A stretch of DNA of 64,000 nt. It comes from Dichotomocladium elegans (lineage: Eukaryota > Mucoromycota > Mucoromycetes > Mucorales > Lichtheimiaceae). The notes beneath the pieces were generated by a model, which was given only the letters and a program-made list of their open reading frames with translations, ran no database searches and was not told where the DNA came from. The position numbers and the translations under genes were made by a program. The DNA lies in the NCBI GenBank assembly GCA_025716815.1, contig JAIXMN010000003.1, positions 1,798,001-1,862,000 on the forward strand, read 5' to 3'. Positions 10,863 to 19,447 of this stretch are shown piece after piece (positions within the stretch are counted from its first letter, which is position 1; every line of letters begins with the position of its first letter).

Positions 10863-12716
10863 TGCTCCTGCTGTTTCTGCTGGTATGATCATGAAAGAAC
10901 GAGGTCAATAATCGTTGGGTATGGTGTACGGTGGCTTTTTTCTTGCGGCTCCCTTTTACAATCGGCGTTCGTCTTTTTTGAGGGCATTTCGAATGTGGTA
11001 TCGGATTATCTGCCAGGTACGTTTGTACCATTTTTGGGTAGGCCCGCTGAACCACATCCATTGGCAGCCATCTGCGCAATAACACTTGCGATTTCTTCCT
11101 GTCCTTCTCTTCGCTGTCTTCGTCCAATTCCTGCCCTTCGAGCAGTAATGGATCTGTCTCCAGGCTTTCAGCAGCCATTGGAACCTGACTGGAGGCGAGG
11201 AACTCATCAGAGAAGAAGTAAACACCTTGCTCATCAAGACGGGACTTGATGACAGCGACAAATGAGTCCATGACACGTTCATTGATATCCACATACAGTA
11301 ACTCCAATGATTTATCTTTCTTGTGACGGTGGATGTCCACAATGTCCTCTTCAGTGTCGTTACGGTCTTTGAAGCGGATCCTTGTGTGGCTTTTAACATG
11401 GTCTTTCTTGCTGTATGAGGTTGACGGTAAAGAGGAAGAGGAAGATGTTGTTATTGTTGCAAGTCGCCCGGTTATGGAAAAAAAATAGCGGATGTCCTGT
11501 GATTGGGTATCTGCTTTTCTCATCCTCGTTTGGGCTGAGGATGTGATGTGCTGCAACACGGAGTCGCTGGGGTGTGCGAGTGCCATGTTCCGTAAGCGGT
11601 GTTGAACATAACCCAAGAAGAGAAGGTTCTTGAACCGCTTGACGACGTAGTCTGAGCTCCATTCGAAGGCTTCTTTGCAAAACAAAGCAAGCGCTCGAAG
11701 ATCTGGCATTGGGGTCTGGGCAAGCCAGCCCGTCAGGTCACGTGCTGCGCGTGTTGCAATTATGGTGGATGGATTGATGAAGTCATGAAGGATCTGCTGC
11801 TCCGGAAACTTGCTGAGATCCACATTGGTATACCGTTGCAATTTTCCGTGGCAACCCGTCCTGAGATAATAGTCAAGGCTCTGCCGTAATTGATCTGTCA
11901 TCTCGCATTCATCGCTCTCTTCGCAACTCAAGAGGCTGCTGCTGCTGCTGCTGCTGCTGCCATTCTTCCTTTGGATTGACTCCATCAAAAGAGTGTGCGC
12001 TTTTTGTCTTGCCAGCTCCTCAGCCATGCGAATCCCAACCTGTTCACTGCCATGATCATAGTCGTTTCCACGGAGCAGGGCAATCAGGATAAGGTCTGAC
12101 CGGTCAAGGCCTGTGGCATTGGTGATCCAGGACATATCGTAGAATTCGCCATCCTCAAATCGCCGCTGAACCCAGTGTCGCATGACCCGACGTCCGCCGA
12201 ATAAGAAAACATCCACGTCGCCTGTCACGATGACATCCACAAATCCAAGCCGCTCAAGCATCACACACTCAGCTTCAGCCTCGCCATAAGCGTCCCAGGC
12301 AAAAAAATCAAAGATCCGAATCAGCTCTCGCAAAGCACTAGAAAACTCGGCATCGGTTGCCAATGTGTTCACAACACGGTCGCGTTTCAATGTCGGTCGC
12401 CGAGGACCATCAAACACAAAGATGGGTCGAACACCAAGTTCGTACAATCGACAGAACCGGAGGAACATGAGGCGCAAACGAGGCCGGCTATAATGAGCAA
12501 GCATTGTAAGAATGCAGATGTATTAACTCCACGTTCATATCACCGGACTTACGCTCCGCCAACACACGATTGCGCTTGAAATGACCAAAGAGCTATATCG
12601 ATGGCCATGCGAAGGGATCGTCCACCGTGCTGCAATCGATGTCTGGAACAAATCTCTTCGAGACTGTAAGACCGCTTAGCAGGTTCAATGGCACTCCAGA
12701 GATCTTTGATTCCCAT
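10792..12716 (-). CDS. XPG/Rad2-family Holliday-junction resolvase (GEN1/Yen1-like)
   Basis: Two exons on the minus strand (12716-12553 and 12487-10792) give 619 residues. The true start is the ATG at 12716, because exon 1 carries the family N-terminus 'MGIKDLWSAIEP' and the first catalytic Asp in 'MAIDIALW'. An in-frame ATG at 12504 lies inside the 65-nt intron. Further XPG-nuclease residues follow: 'VFVFDGP' as 'PIFVFDGPRRP', 'GEAEAECVML' and 'VTGDVDVFLFG'. The helix-hairpin-helix region reads 'GNDYDHGSEQVGIRMAEELA'. The 'MG(V/I)xDLW' start and order favour GEN1/Yen1 over FEN1 or EXO1 (no PCNA motif seen). Role in family: symmetric cleavage of Holliday junctions in late recombination. The C-terminus is low complexity and ends in a 13-Ser run coded by an AGC repeat. 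Confidence 0.88.
10819..10859. repeat. (GCT)n trinucleotide repeat coding poly-Ser
   Basis: Thirteen near-perfect GCT units (AGC on the coding minus strand) at the C-terminal end of the resolvase. A shorter run of the same unit lies at about 11935-11961, coding an internal Ser tract in the same gene. Both are candidates for length polymorphism. Confidence 0.9.
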
Positions 12717-13262
12717 CGGGGGAGGAGTCGTGGGATATTATGCCAAATTATTTTACAGATAAATGTATCAGAAAGTCAGGCATCACCCTAAAGCTTCGTT
12801 CCCGATGTTTCTGAAGAATTAAGTAGAGCCTCATGGTATGTCAATGGTCTCTTCGCGACGGGTCGGTAGGCCGTCATGTGCGTATACTTCTCCATTTTCA
12901 CAGAGTTCTTCAGGGGAAACAAAGATGAACGAAAGTACAGTACCACGTGCCTCTGTATTGCTTTTACTTGTCTTGCTGCTGATTCGTTTGGGTGGTCGGG
13001 TGATTTGAACAGATGTCCCCCCCACCTCCACGTGCCACACGGTGACCCTGCTGCATTAAAAAAAGAGTGCTTGCTTGTTCTTTTTCCACGGTCCCCACGT
13101 ACCCTCCCCGTTTGGGTACCTTCCTTTCTTTGATATGGGTAACTCGCTTCCCCGCCCCTCCCCTAGACTGTACAGAGAGAGTAAGAGAGCAAGAACGAGC
13201 CCCCTTACCTTTCCCCTTGATTTCCTGCTTTCGTTTACTCATTGTTTCTGTCTAATTCGAAG
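12717..13262. other. divergent promoter region
   Basis: About 545 bp between the resolvase (-) and the unknown gene at 13263 (+). No other gene seen. The 130 bp before 13263 are C/T-rich, a common fungal core-promoter feature. Confidence 0.5.
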
Positions 13263-14021
13263 ATGACCCTGGACCAAGACTCGCCTATACTTGTGTGGGA
13301 CATTATCTACTTGGTCCTTGATGCCTGCGTTATCTCAGAACTCGATAAGGCTGAACGTCTTCTGGAACAAATTGGCCGCCATGACTGCTGGGTCGGACAG
13401 TTGCTCCTGGCAAATAGCCGATGTCGGGACTACCTGCTGCGCAGCCATTCCTTCCACCAATTACGACTCTGGCGCGTACTCGGCAAAACAGTTCGGCATC
13501 ACGAATCCGTAGTTATTGCCGTAGAGCATAAGAATGACTGGACCCTTTTGGACGTGAAACTATCGAGCCAGCCGACAGGAGAGCATCCACAGTGGACTAA
13601 ATGCGCCTGCATTATTAATCTGGTCGAGTGTCGCCCGCCTCGTAGGACCCGGATGCAGATGCTGCTTGATACTAACGGTAGTGTCACCAGCAACAGCCGT
13701 GGAAGTGACTGGGTCCGAGAGGGCCTTGTGTTCCGGCGCAAGCATCAAATAGTACCCATCTTCTCGTACGAGGATTGCTTGCTAAGCGGTGTACAGACAT
13801 TTGCGTCCCGCAATCGCGCATCCATTTGGATCTGGCGATCACCATCCAATGCGTGGCTTTATCGGCACATCGGTACCTATCGCCTTATCCTCGACCATCC
13901 CGAGAAGGAACTTCTCGTATGGAATGCGTCCCGGCAACCATTTGAACGTCTATCGGTAGATGAAGCAGTATTACATCACAATGTAGAACTCTTTGCAAAT
14001 TTGGCACAATATCGGCCATGA
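13263..14021 (+). CDS. uncharacterised protein, single exon
   Basis: One uninterrupted frame of 252 codons beginning MTLDQDSPILVWDII. I do not recognise the family. The first 60 residues ('VWDIIYLVLDACVISELDKA', then 'LLEQIGRHDCWVGQLLLANS') are helical and leucine-rich, faintly like an F-box-type N-terminus. The C-terminal part is rich in Trp and beta-like segments ('ASIWIWRSPSNAWLYRHIG', 'ELLVWNASRQPFERLS'). No signal peptide or membrane helix. Coding quality is good: long frame, and it lacks the frame breaks seen in the mobile-element relics. An upstream in-frame ATG at 13242 is less likely because it adds a short Ser/Asn stretch only. Convergent with the UBTD gene; 217 bp separate the stops. 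Confidence 0.7.
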   Translation: MTLDQDSPILVWDIIYLVLDACVISELDKAERLLEQIGRHDCWVGQLLLANSRCRDYLLRSHSFHQLRLWRVLGKTVRHHESVVIAVEHKNDWTLLDVKLSSQPTGEHPQWTKCACIINLVECRPPRRTRMQMLLDTNGSVTSNSRGSDWVREGLVFRRKHQIVPIFSYEDCLLSGVQTFASRNRASIWIWRSPSNAWLYRHIGTYRLILDHPEKELLVWNASRQPFERLSVDEAVLHHNVELFANLAQYRP

Positions 14022-14238
14022 GTCAATAATGTGTTACTTCTATTCAACACATATCAGAGATGTGTGTTTGTTGTGAGAGTGAGATATGGATGAATGCTTT
14101 TTGCGGGTAAATTGCTGCACTTGGCAGGAGGAGAAGCTAGGAGCGGAAAGACGAGTGGGGTGTAAGGAGAAATAACGCTCGGGTAGTAAGCCTGGTAAAC
14201 CGCTACACTGCTGCGGGAAATGAATGGGAAAAAAGTCT

Positions 14239-15214
14239 TTATCGCTTGGACACAAGCGCCTGAATGATAGCACCATTAGCAACATGAACAATTCCAGACT
14301 TGGACTCTCTGTGCGGGGTCCCGGGGACGCCCTCATATAAAATCCTGTCGGTGTCCTGGAGGACGCGACCAAGATAAATCAAACGTATGGTATGTGTTTG
14401 TGGAGTAATTTTGCCTCCGGTCTGCATAAAGATACGTGTCCGCAAGGAAGCAACAGTCTCGTCCCGGCGGCTGATATCGACCTTTATGTCCTGAGCAGTC
14501 GAGAGGCGTACAGTAATCGGGATCAGGCTGGTGAGCTCTGTTGCTGATCCTGCAATGGAGATATCGGATGTCTTTTCTCTCTCGAGCATCAAACTGCTAT
14601 GTTGGGTGGATGTTCGCTCGATTGATACAGCCTTGGCAGGAAGGGCTGAGGTACTGCTGTCTTCAGATACAAGATTTGTCGGGTCAACGAGGCAGTAAAT
14701 CGGTATCACATAGCGGTTGCCGAGTTCTGTATATGGCATTTAACCGCATGCTCATACAAAAAACACATTCATTTCCGCCCTCCCTTTCCCCTCTAAGTCT
14801 GCGCATAGAGCAACTTCGTTTACCATCATAGCACCCTTCCGAGGGATTGCCTGTGGGAATGATTACGTTGGCGGCATCAAGAATAGATTGTGCCATAGAA
14901 AGCTCAGATGAGTTGACTGCTGCCTCAAGTGCTTGCCAAATTTCCGGACGCCCCTAAAAGCAAACGCCCCGAAATCGTTGTCAACGAACCAGTTCTCTTT
15001 TTCATATGACCATCTCAAGGGAGATATTGCTATTACTTCAAAACTGGGGGCAGTTTCCCAGAATGTTTTACGTTGAATTTCAACTTGCGATCGGGTGATG
15101 GGCGATTCTGCTGTCCAGGTGAGACCAGCTCGCTTGAACGGCTTTCCTGACACTGTTGCTAATTATGAGCAAGGTGGCGCAATGGCACAGACTGTGCAGG
15201 AAACACGGTGCACT

Positions 15215-15249
<35 letters not shown>

Positions 15250-15311
15250 CCTGTGGCATTTGCCGGGTCAAGGCGATCGTTTTCAGCGGCTCGAGAGACA
15301 CAGCATCCCAT
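14239..15311 (-). CDS. ubiquitin domain-containing protein (UBTD1/2-like), predicted N-myristoylated
   Basis: Four minus-strand exons (15311-15251, 15152-15037, 14953-14824, 14726-14239) give 264 residues. Exon 1 starts MGCCVS: Gly2 with Ser6 is an N-myristoylation signal and Cys3/Cys4 are likely palmitoylation sites (inference). The UBTD N-terminal domain follows: 'KRAGLTWTAESPITRSQ', 'RKTFWETAPSFE', 'AQSILDAANVIIPTGNPSEG' and 'ELGNRYVIPIYCL'. The ubiquitin-like fold at the C-terminus runs from 'TVRLSTAQDIKVDISR' to the end (about 175-264) and lacks a Gly-Gly tail, so it is not conjugated. Animal UBTD proteins bind E2/E3 ubiquitin enzymes at membranes. Intron 1 contains a (TA)n tract. Confidence 0.88.
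15219..15247. repeat. (TA)n microsatellite in UBTD intron 1
   Basis: A near-perfect TA run of about 29 bp that abuts the 5' splice donor of UBTD intron 1 (coding strand minus). A (GA)n run sits at about 15392-15413 upstream of the same gene. Confidence 0.9.
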
Positions 15312-15475
15312 GGGAGATTTTCAATTAATACAAAGCAAAATAAAAGAGAGGTTAATGATAGAGAGAGGGCGGAAAGTGAAGGGGAGAGAGCTAGAGAGAG
15401 AGAGAGAGAGAGAAAGCAAGCGTCACACAAAGCTTCACAGGCAGGAAAAGCAAACAGGCGAGGACAACACGTGAT

Positions 15476-16473
15476 TTATTCTAGCGATTTGTCTCTCCGG
15501 CTTATTGTCTTGCAGTCTTGCAGGGTGACGCTGATAAAGCAGGAGTCAAAAGTTCCTTTAAATGGCTCGCCTATCCATTGTGGCTTGTCTACCACCTCTG
15601 CTGATCTAGAGATCCATGCTTGCCGCTTGGCAAGAAGTCCTGGTTCGTGTTCTTTTTCACATCCGTAACAGATTATAGCCAACGATTTCTCGTCCAGCCA
15701 CTCGAGATGAAATTTCCAACTTGAACATTCTTTGTCGCCGTTGGTCATCTTAATGATTCCCTTATATCGTGGTTTGTACTAAGTTGGATGCTTATAGTGA
15801 TCGTCGTTTAGCGTTTCCCTTTACCTCAGGTGTGTTTGAAAAGCTTAGCGTGTCCAGTTTGTGGTAAATACCGACACCGATAGCTTTGGTATAGCTCTCT
15901 TTTAGGCCCCAAAGGGTATAAAACGCCTCGAGAGGATGTGAATGTGTCCGAAGCAACTGCTTTTCACCGGGAGACAACTATGCGCACATAGAGAGGAGTC
16001 GTCCATTTATTGTCGGTTCGATCCACCATTTTTCCAAGATATTTTACGGGGAATTGCTCTACCTGAGGATCAAAGCATCTTATGAAGTCCGGGACAGACA
16101 AGTCATGAGGTACATCGATGGAAACGACGTCGACGCCGACGCTGTAACCTCTTTGATTGGTCGCACCGAGGATAACCCAATGACCATGGTGTGAAATATT
16201 GAAATCGTAATATTCGTCGGTATTCTACGCAAGACGCTCTTAATAGAGAAAGAGATAAACGAAGATCTGCTGACTGACGAGGATCACAGGTTTACCGCCT
16301 GGTGTCGGATACCCAAAGCAAAGCGAGTTCCACTGCATACCGTAGTAGTGGCTGAACACGAAGCGCCGCAATAACTGGCTTCCCAGTGCCAGGTGCCTGT
16401 CGTTGTCATACTTGAACCGCAGTACTGCGTCACGGTCTTTCTGACTCGGCAGCAGTGCTAAAGCCTCGTCGAA
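15476..16473 (-). CDS. 4'-phosphopantetheinyl transferase (LYS5/AASDHPPT-type), N-terminal exon not resolved
   Basis: Four phase-consistent minus-strand exons (16473-16279, 16224-16063, 15959-15825, 15748-15476) give 255 residues. Family blocks: 'LPSQKDRDAVLRFKYDND' and 'ALGSQLLRR' (CoA-binding N-half), then 'FNISHHGHWVILGAT', then 'VGVDVVSID' with the Mg-binding Asp pair, then 'EAFYTLWGLKESYTKAIGVG' with the catalytic Glu and Lys of W-x-x-K-E-x-x-x-K. The enzyme moves phosphopantetheine from CoA to carrier domains; in fungi it activates alpha-aminoadipate reductase (lysine synthesis) and often fatty-acid and peptide synthases. No ATG begins the first exon I can define (an acceptor AG precedes 16473), so a short first exon, normally coding about 15-20 residues, lies upstream between here and 16688. 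Confidence 0.85.
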
Positions 16474-16688
16474 CTTCAACCATAATTAGTTATTAATGCC
16501 AAAGCACCATTACATTTACAACACATCGATGCAAAACACCTGTGATCCTTTGAATGCATGGCGTGTATCAAATGCCAATAGGATTAGGGATGTCGATGAT
16601 GATGACATGAAAAAGAATGTGTATTGTATGGTATTATCAGGGTGAAAAAAAAGGTGAAGTGCGGAAGTGCCACCGCTGCTTTTCTCTC

Positions 16689-17442
16689 TCAGTGGTTTCG
16701 GGGTGATTTCCGATACACGAACCCGAGATTCTTTGAGTTGCGCAGACAAGCGACTTCCAAGGTGGCGATCGTGTTGCCGACCATATCCATTGGAAAGTAG
16801 CCGAGCTGGCAACGGGGGACGACGAGCGCTGGGAATTTGCCTTGGCGGATGTGTGAGTCATAGATCTCTACGCCCCTTGTATGGAACCTATATCGGGTGA
16901 GGAGCTCCTGGTTGGCCATATCAAAGGTCGTCCATACGGGCATATTGGAATGACCTGATGACGCTGACTTCAGTCGAAATACCCAGATTGATTTGAGTGT
17001 AGTCAAGTCGGAGGCCTGGGCATCAATGGGCGTATGGCTTTGCAAAGGCATCTGCGGATAGGCGAAGTACTTGTTGAGTACATCCTGCTGCTGTTCTCTG
17101 TCGAGCACGTCCCCTGTGGGCCCAGAGGCAAATATTGTGCGGATATAAGGTTGCTGCCCCTTTACAAGGCGACGGAGTAAAGAGCTGAATGACCAGCGAT
17201 TCTTCTTTCTGGTATATTTCCTAATATAAGCGATGGTTGAATGGGGGATAGCTTCCCTTATCAAGCTGGCATCGTAGGGTGGTGGCGGTGACTGATGGCG
17301 TATGTATGGACTGGGCTATGAGTGTTCATTTATAGTGGCCCGTGCACCACACACGCACGCAGGGAGACTCTGTATGGGAGAACTCTCTTACCCATATTTC
17401 CTCATTGTCCAAACAAGACGACCCAACATCGATTGCACTCAT
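16689..17442 (-). CDS. uncharacterised protein, two exons
   Basis: Exon 1 (17442-17392, MSAIDVGSSCLDNEEIW) joins exon 2 (17315-16689) in phase for 225 residues. The region is a clean long frame ending 'GFVYRKSPRNH'. I do not recognise the family. It contains a conserved-looking globular part, 'IWVFRLKSASSGHSNMPVW', 'TTFDMANQELLTRYRF', 'GVEIYD' and 'QLGYFPMDMVGNTIATLEVA', with a beta-rich pattern reminiscent of tubby/LURP-like membrane-binding folds (weak inference). No signal peptide or transmembrane helix. A Pro-rich stretch follows exon 1. The start rests on the ATG at 17442 and a strong GTAAGA donor. The intron before it holds a (CTT)n/(GAA)n run at about 17499-17524 just upstream of the gene. 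Confidence 0.6.
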
Positions 17443-17594
17443 TGTTTGAAATAAAAATGAGGTTACGGTCTTGGAGCTTTTTACTCTACAACTCGAAGAA
17501 GAAGAAGAAGAAGAAGAAGAAGAAAAGTGGGGTAAAAAGAGAGAGGGTATGTTTTGATCAGTGATCAGGTAAATGTAACCACGATGGTTCCTTT

Positions 17595-17964
17595 TTAGAG
17601 AATAATGCATGACTCGCTGTAGTCCTTGGGCAGATTTTCATCGCTGCGTGGATTGATAAATGTTGGTTCCACCTTGAAGATAGTTCGTCCAGATTTAGGC
17701 TGGATGACCTTTTGTGAAAAGTCACCTGCGTCCTTGACGCTATCGAAGACAAAGTTCATGGATACTAAGCGATAAAATCTTCCTTGGTTATTATTTACTA
17801 CTTTGCGTATCGTTCGTGCGCGTATACGTATAGTAGAATCAGTTTGCTGTATAACATTACTTGCCTGGATGGCTGTGGTGTTTTTCCGCGATCGCCGGCT
17901 CTTCGGGCTCCTTGATCTTGAGTGCGTCTTTGTAGTTATATTTTTTCTTTTCGTACTCGGCCAT
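17595..17964 (-). CDS. small CaaX-terminated protein (predicted prenylated)
   Basis: Two exons (17964-17865 and 17764-17595) give 89 residues. The product begins MAEYEKKKYNYKDALKIKEP, is highly charged, and ends 'YSESCIIL', a C-a-a-X box; X = Leu predicts geranylgeranylation by GGTase I (established rule, applied by inference). The splice uses a GC donor, GCAAGT, which is the standard GC-AG consensus and restores frame exactly; the alternative GT two bases later runs into stops. The C-terminal exon reads 'VFDSVKDAGDFSQKVIQP' and 'GRTIFKVEPTFINPRSDE'. No family recognised. Likely anchored at the cytosolic face of a membrane. Confidence 0.55.
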
Positions 17965-18227
17965 GCCAGCAGTCCACTTAATGATGGGGAACAAGAGAAT
18001 CATTATCCCCATTTTATAGCATGATTTGGACAATATCACCCTCTCCTTGTTTTGATGCCTCTTTTCCGGTTGCCTTTTCTGGAATTACCAAGGAAACAAA
18101 TGTGCGCTCATTCATTTCGCTAAAATTCTCCGTATCCAGACAAGCCAACCTGGTTTTGATTTGTCCCGACACAATCCACGCGTGGGATCGAGGGAGCTTC
18201 CATTCTTCTCTTATTATTTTCCCTTAC

Positions 18228-18252
18228 TACACACACACACACACACACACAC
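18228..18252. repeat. (CA)n microsatellite
   Basis: CA dinucleotide run about 50 bp upstream of the start codon at 18300. Similar CA runs lie before the mannosidase (about 39068-39100) and F-box genes (about 42456-42488). Confidence 0.9.
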
Positions 18253-18299
18253 AATCATTGATTCCACCGAAAAGAAACAGAAACAGAAATACCCTCGCC

Positions 18300-19175
18300 A
18301 TGAAGAGTAGCAGCAGCAGCAGCAGTATCGGTGGCCGGTGCAGGACGCCTGCACATGCCTTTGACGAGGATGACTGGGAAGCCATGTTCCATCCGCATTA
18401 TTCGATCGACTCACCGCGTCATAAGCGTCCAGCACGACGGAGGGACAGTAAACCGCTTCTTCCATTGCTGTCGCACAGTATTGCCACATCTGAGATACCC
18501 TCATTGCCACCTATTGGTGTCCTCGCTCATCCTAATAACGACAGCCTTCTTTCACAGCATCAGCATCAGCATCAGCGGGAGCTCCAACAAGAGAGCCTAT
18601 CTTTATCATCATTTGGAAATGTTGACCAACATCAACACCAACAGAGTAACTCGCTATGGGCTGATCGTGTGGACGTCCTTCGGGCGATACGAGAAGGAAG
18701 TAGCGACACCCGGCACCTCGGAGCATATACATCGTCATCCCCTCACGTTTCTCAGAAGCAAAAAGGCGCGCTCGCGGAGTTCTGGGAAAGGCTAAAGCAG
18801 GATGCTAAGCAGGAAAGACCACCAAATACCATCACTGACGAAGACGAAACAATCGATTCAAGTGAGAAATCGACCAGCCGTCCCTTTCGGCTCTCCTTTC
18901 TCATGTTTGCTTTCGGCTTCTTGTTCCCGCCGCTCTGGATCGTGGGTGCACTGCACATTCCTTATTACAAGGAAGGGAAAACACAGCACCAACGCCAACG
19001 ACAAAGTCCCGAGGGCCAGTCAGTAGACTTGCAATGGCGGCGAAGATCTCGGAACGCGTTTTTCATTTTCATTACCACCATGCTTGTTTTGCTCATCCTC
19101 ACAATTGTGCTCAAACCAGCATCCATTGGTTGGCGCATCAGCGCACAGTCACTCGAAGGCATTGCTCACTATTGA
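18300..19175 (+). CDS. Ser/Gln/His-rich protein with two C-terminal membrane helices
   Basis: Single exon, 291 residues from the ATG at 18300 (the frame extends upstream, but the first in-frame ATG before low-complexity 'MKSSSSSSSIGGR' is the natural start). The N-terminal 190 residues are polar and low complexity, with His-Gln runs. Two hydrophobic segments follow: 'LSFLMFAFGFLFPPLWIVGA' (about 205-225) and 'AFFIFITTMLVLLILTIVL' (about 255-273), separated by a basic loop. The 'FPPLWIVGA' motif recurs in small fungal membrane proteins of unknown function. Topology with a long cytosolic N-terminus is an inference. No enzymatic motif. Confidence 0.75.
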   Translation: MKSSSSSSSIGGRCRTPAHAFDEDDWEAMFHPHYSIDSPRHKRPARRRDSKPLLPLLSHSIATSEIPSLPPIGVLAHPNNDSLLSQHQHQHQRELQQESLSLSSFGNVDQHQHQQSNSLWADRVDVLRAIREGSSDTRHLGAYTSSSPHVSQKQKGALAEFWERLKQDAKQERPPNTITDEDETIDSSEKSTSRPFRLSFLMFAFGFLFPPLWIVGALHIPYYKEGKTQHQRQRQSPEGQSVDLQWRRRSRNAFFIFITTMLVLLILTIVLKPASIGWRISAQSLEGIAHY

Positions 19176-19447
19176 TACTCTAGACATTCACCAATAAACC
19201 CGCTGACATTCATCTCTCATTGCATACAATTGCATACAATTGCATGGCAATAGCAATTTCTTTTATTTGCACTGCGTAATGTGCTGTTACAGCTGGACAT
19301 TAGAATGACCAATTCAAGGTTGTTGAGCCTACATATGCAGATGCTTACAAACTAAGCCTGGACTCAAGTTACATTGTATAAAGTTGGCGTTGTTCATGTC
19401 CATCTGCGCATAAATATCCTAATGTAAGGTAATTAATTTATAAGTTT

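Noticed and set aside
12488..12552. Apparent GT-AC intron in the junction resolvase with start at 12504
   Set aside because: A canonical acceptor (ATTATAG) 20 nt further keeps the frame and gives a better family match, so a normal GT-AG intron explains it.
15170..15215. tRNA-like A-box ('GGTGGCGCAATGG') in UBTD intron 1
   Set aside because: No B-box or cloverleaf arms follow; the downstream sequence is a TA microsatellite.
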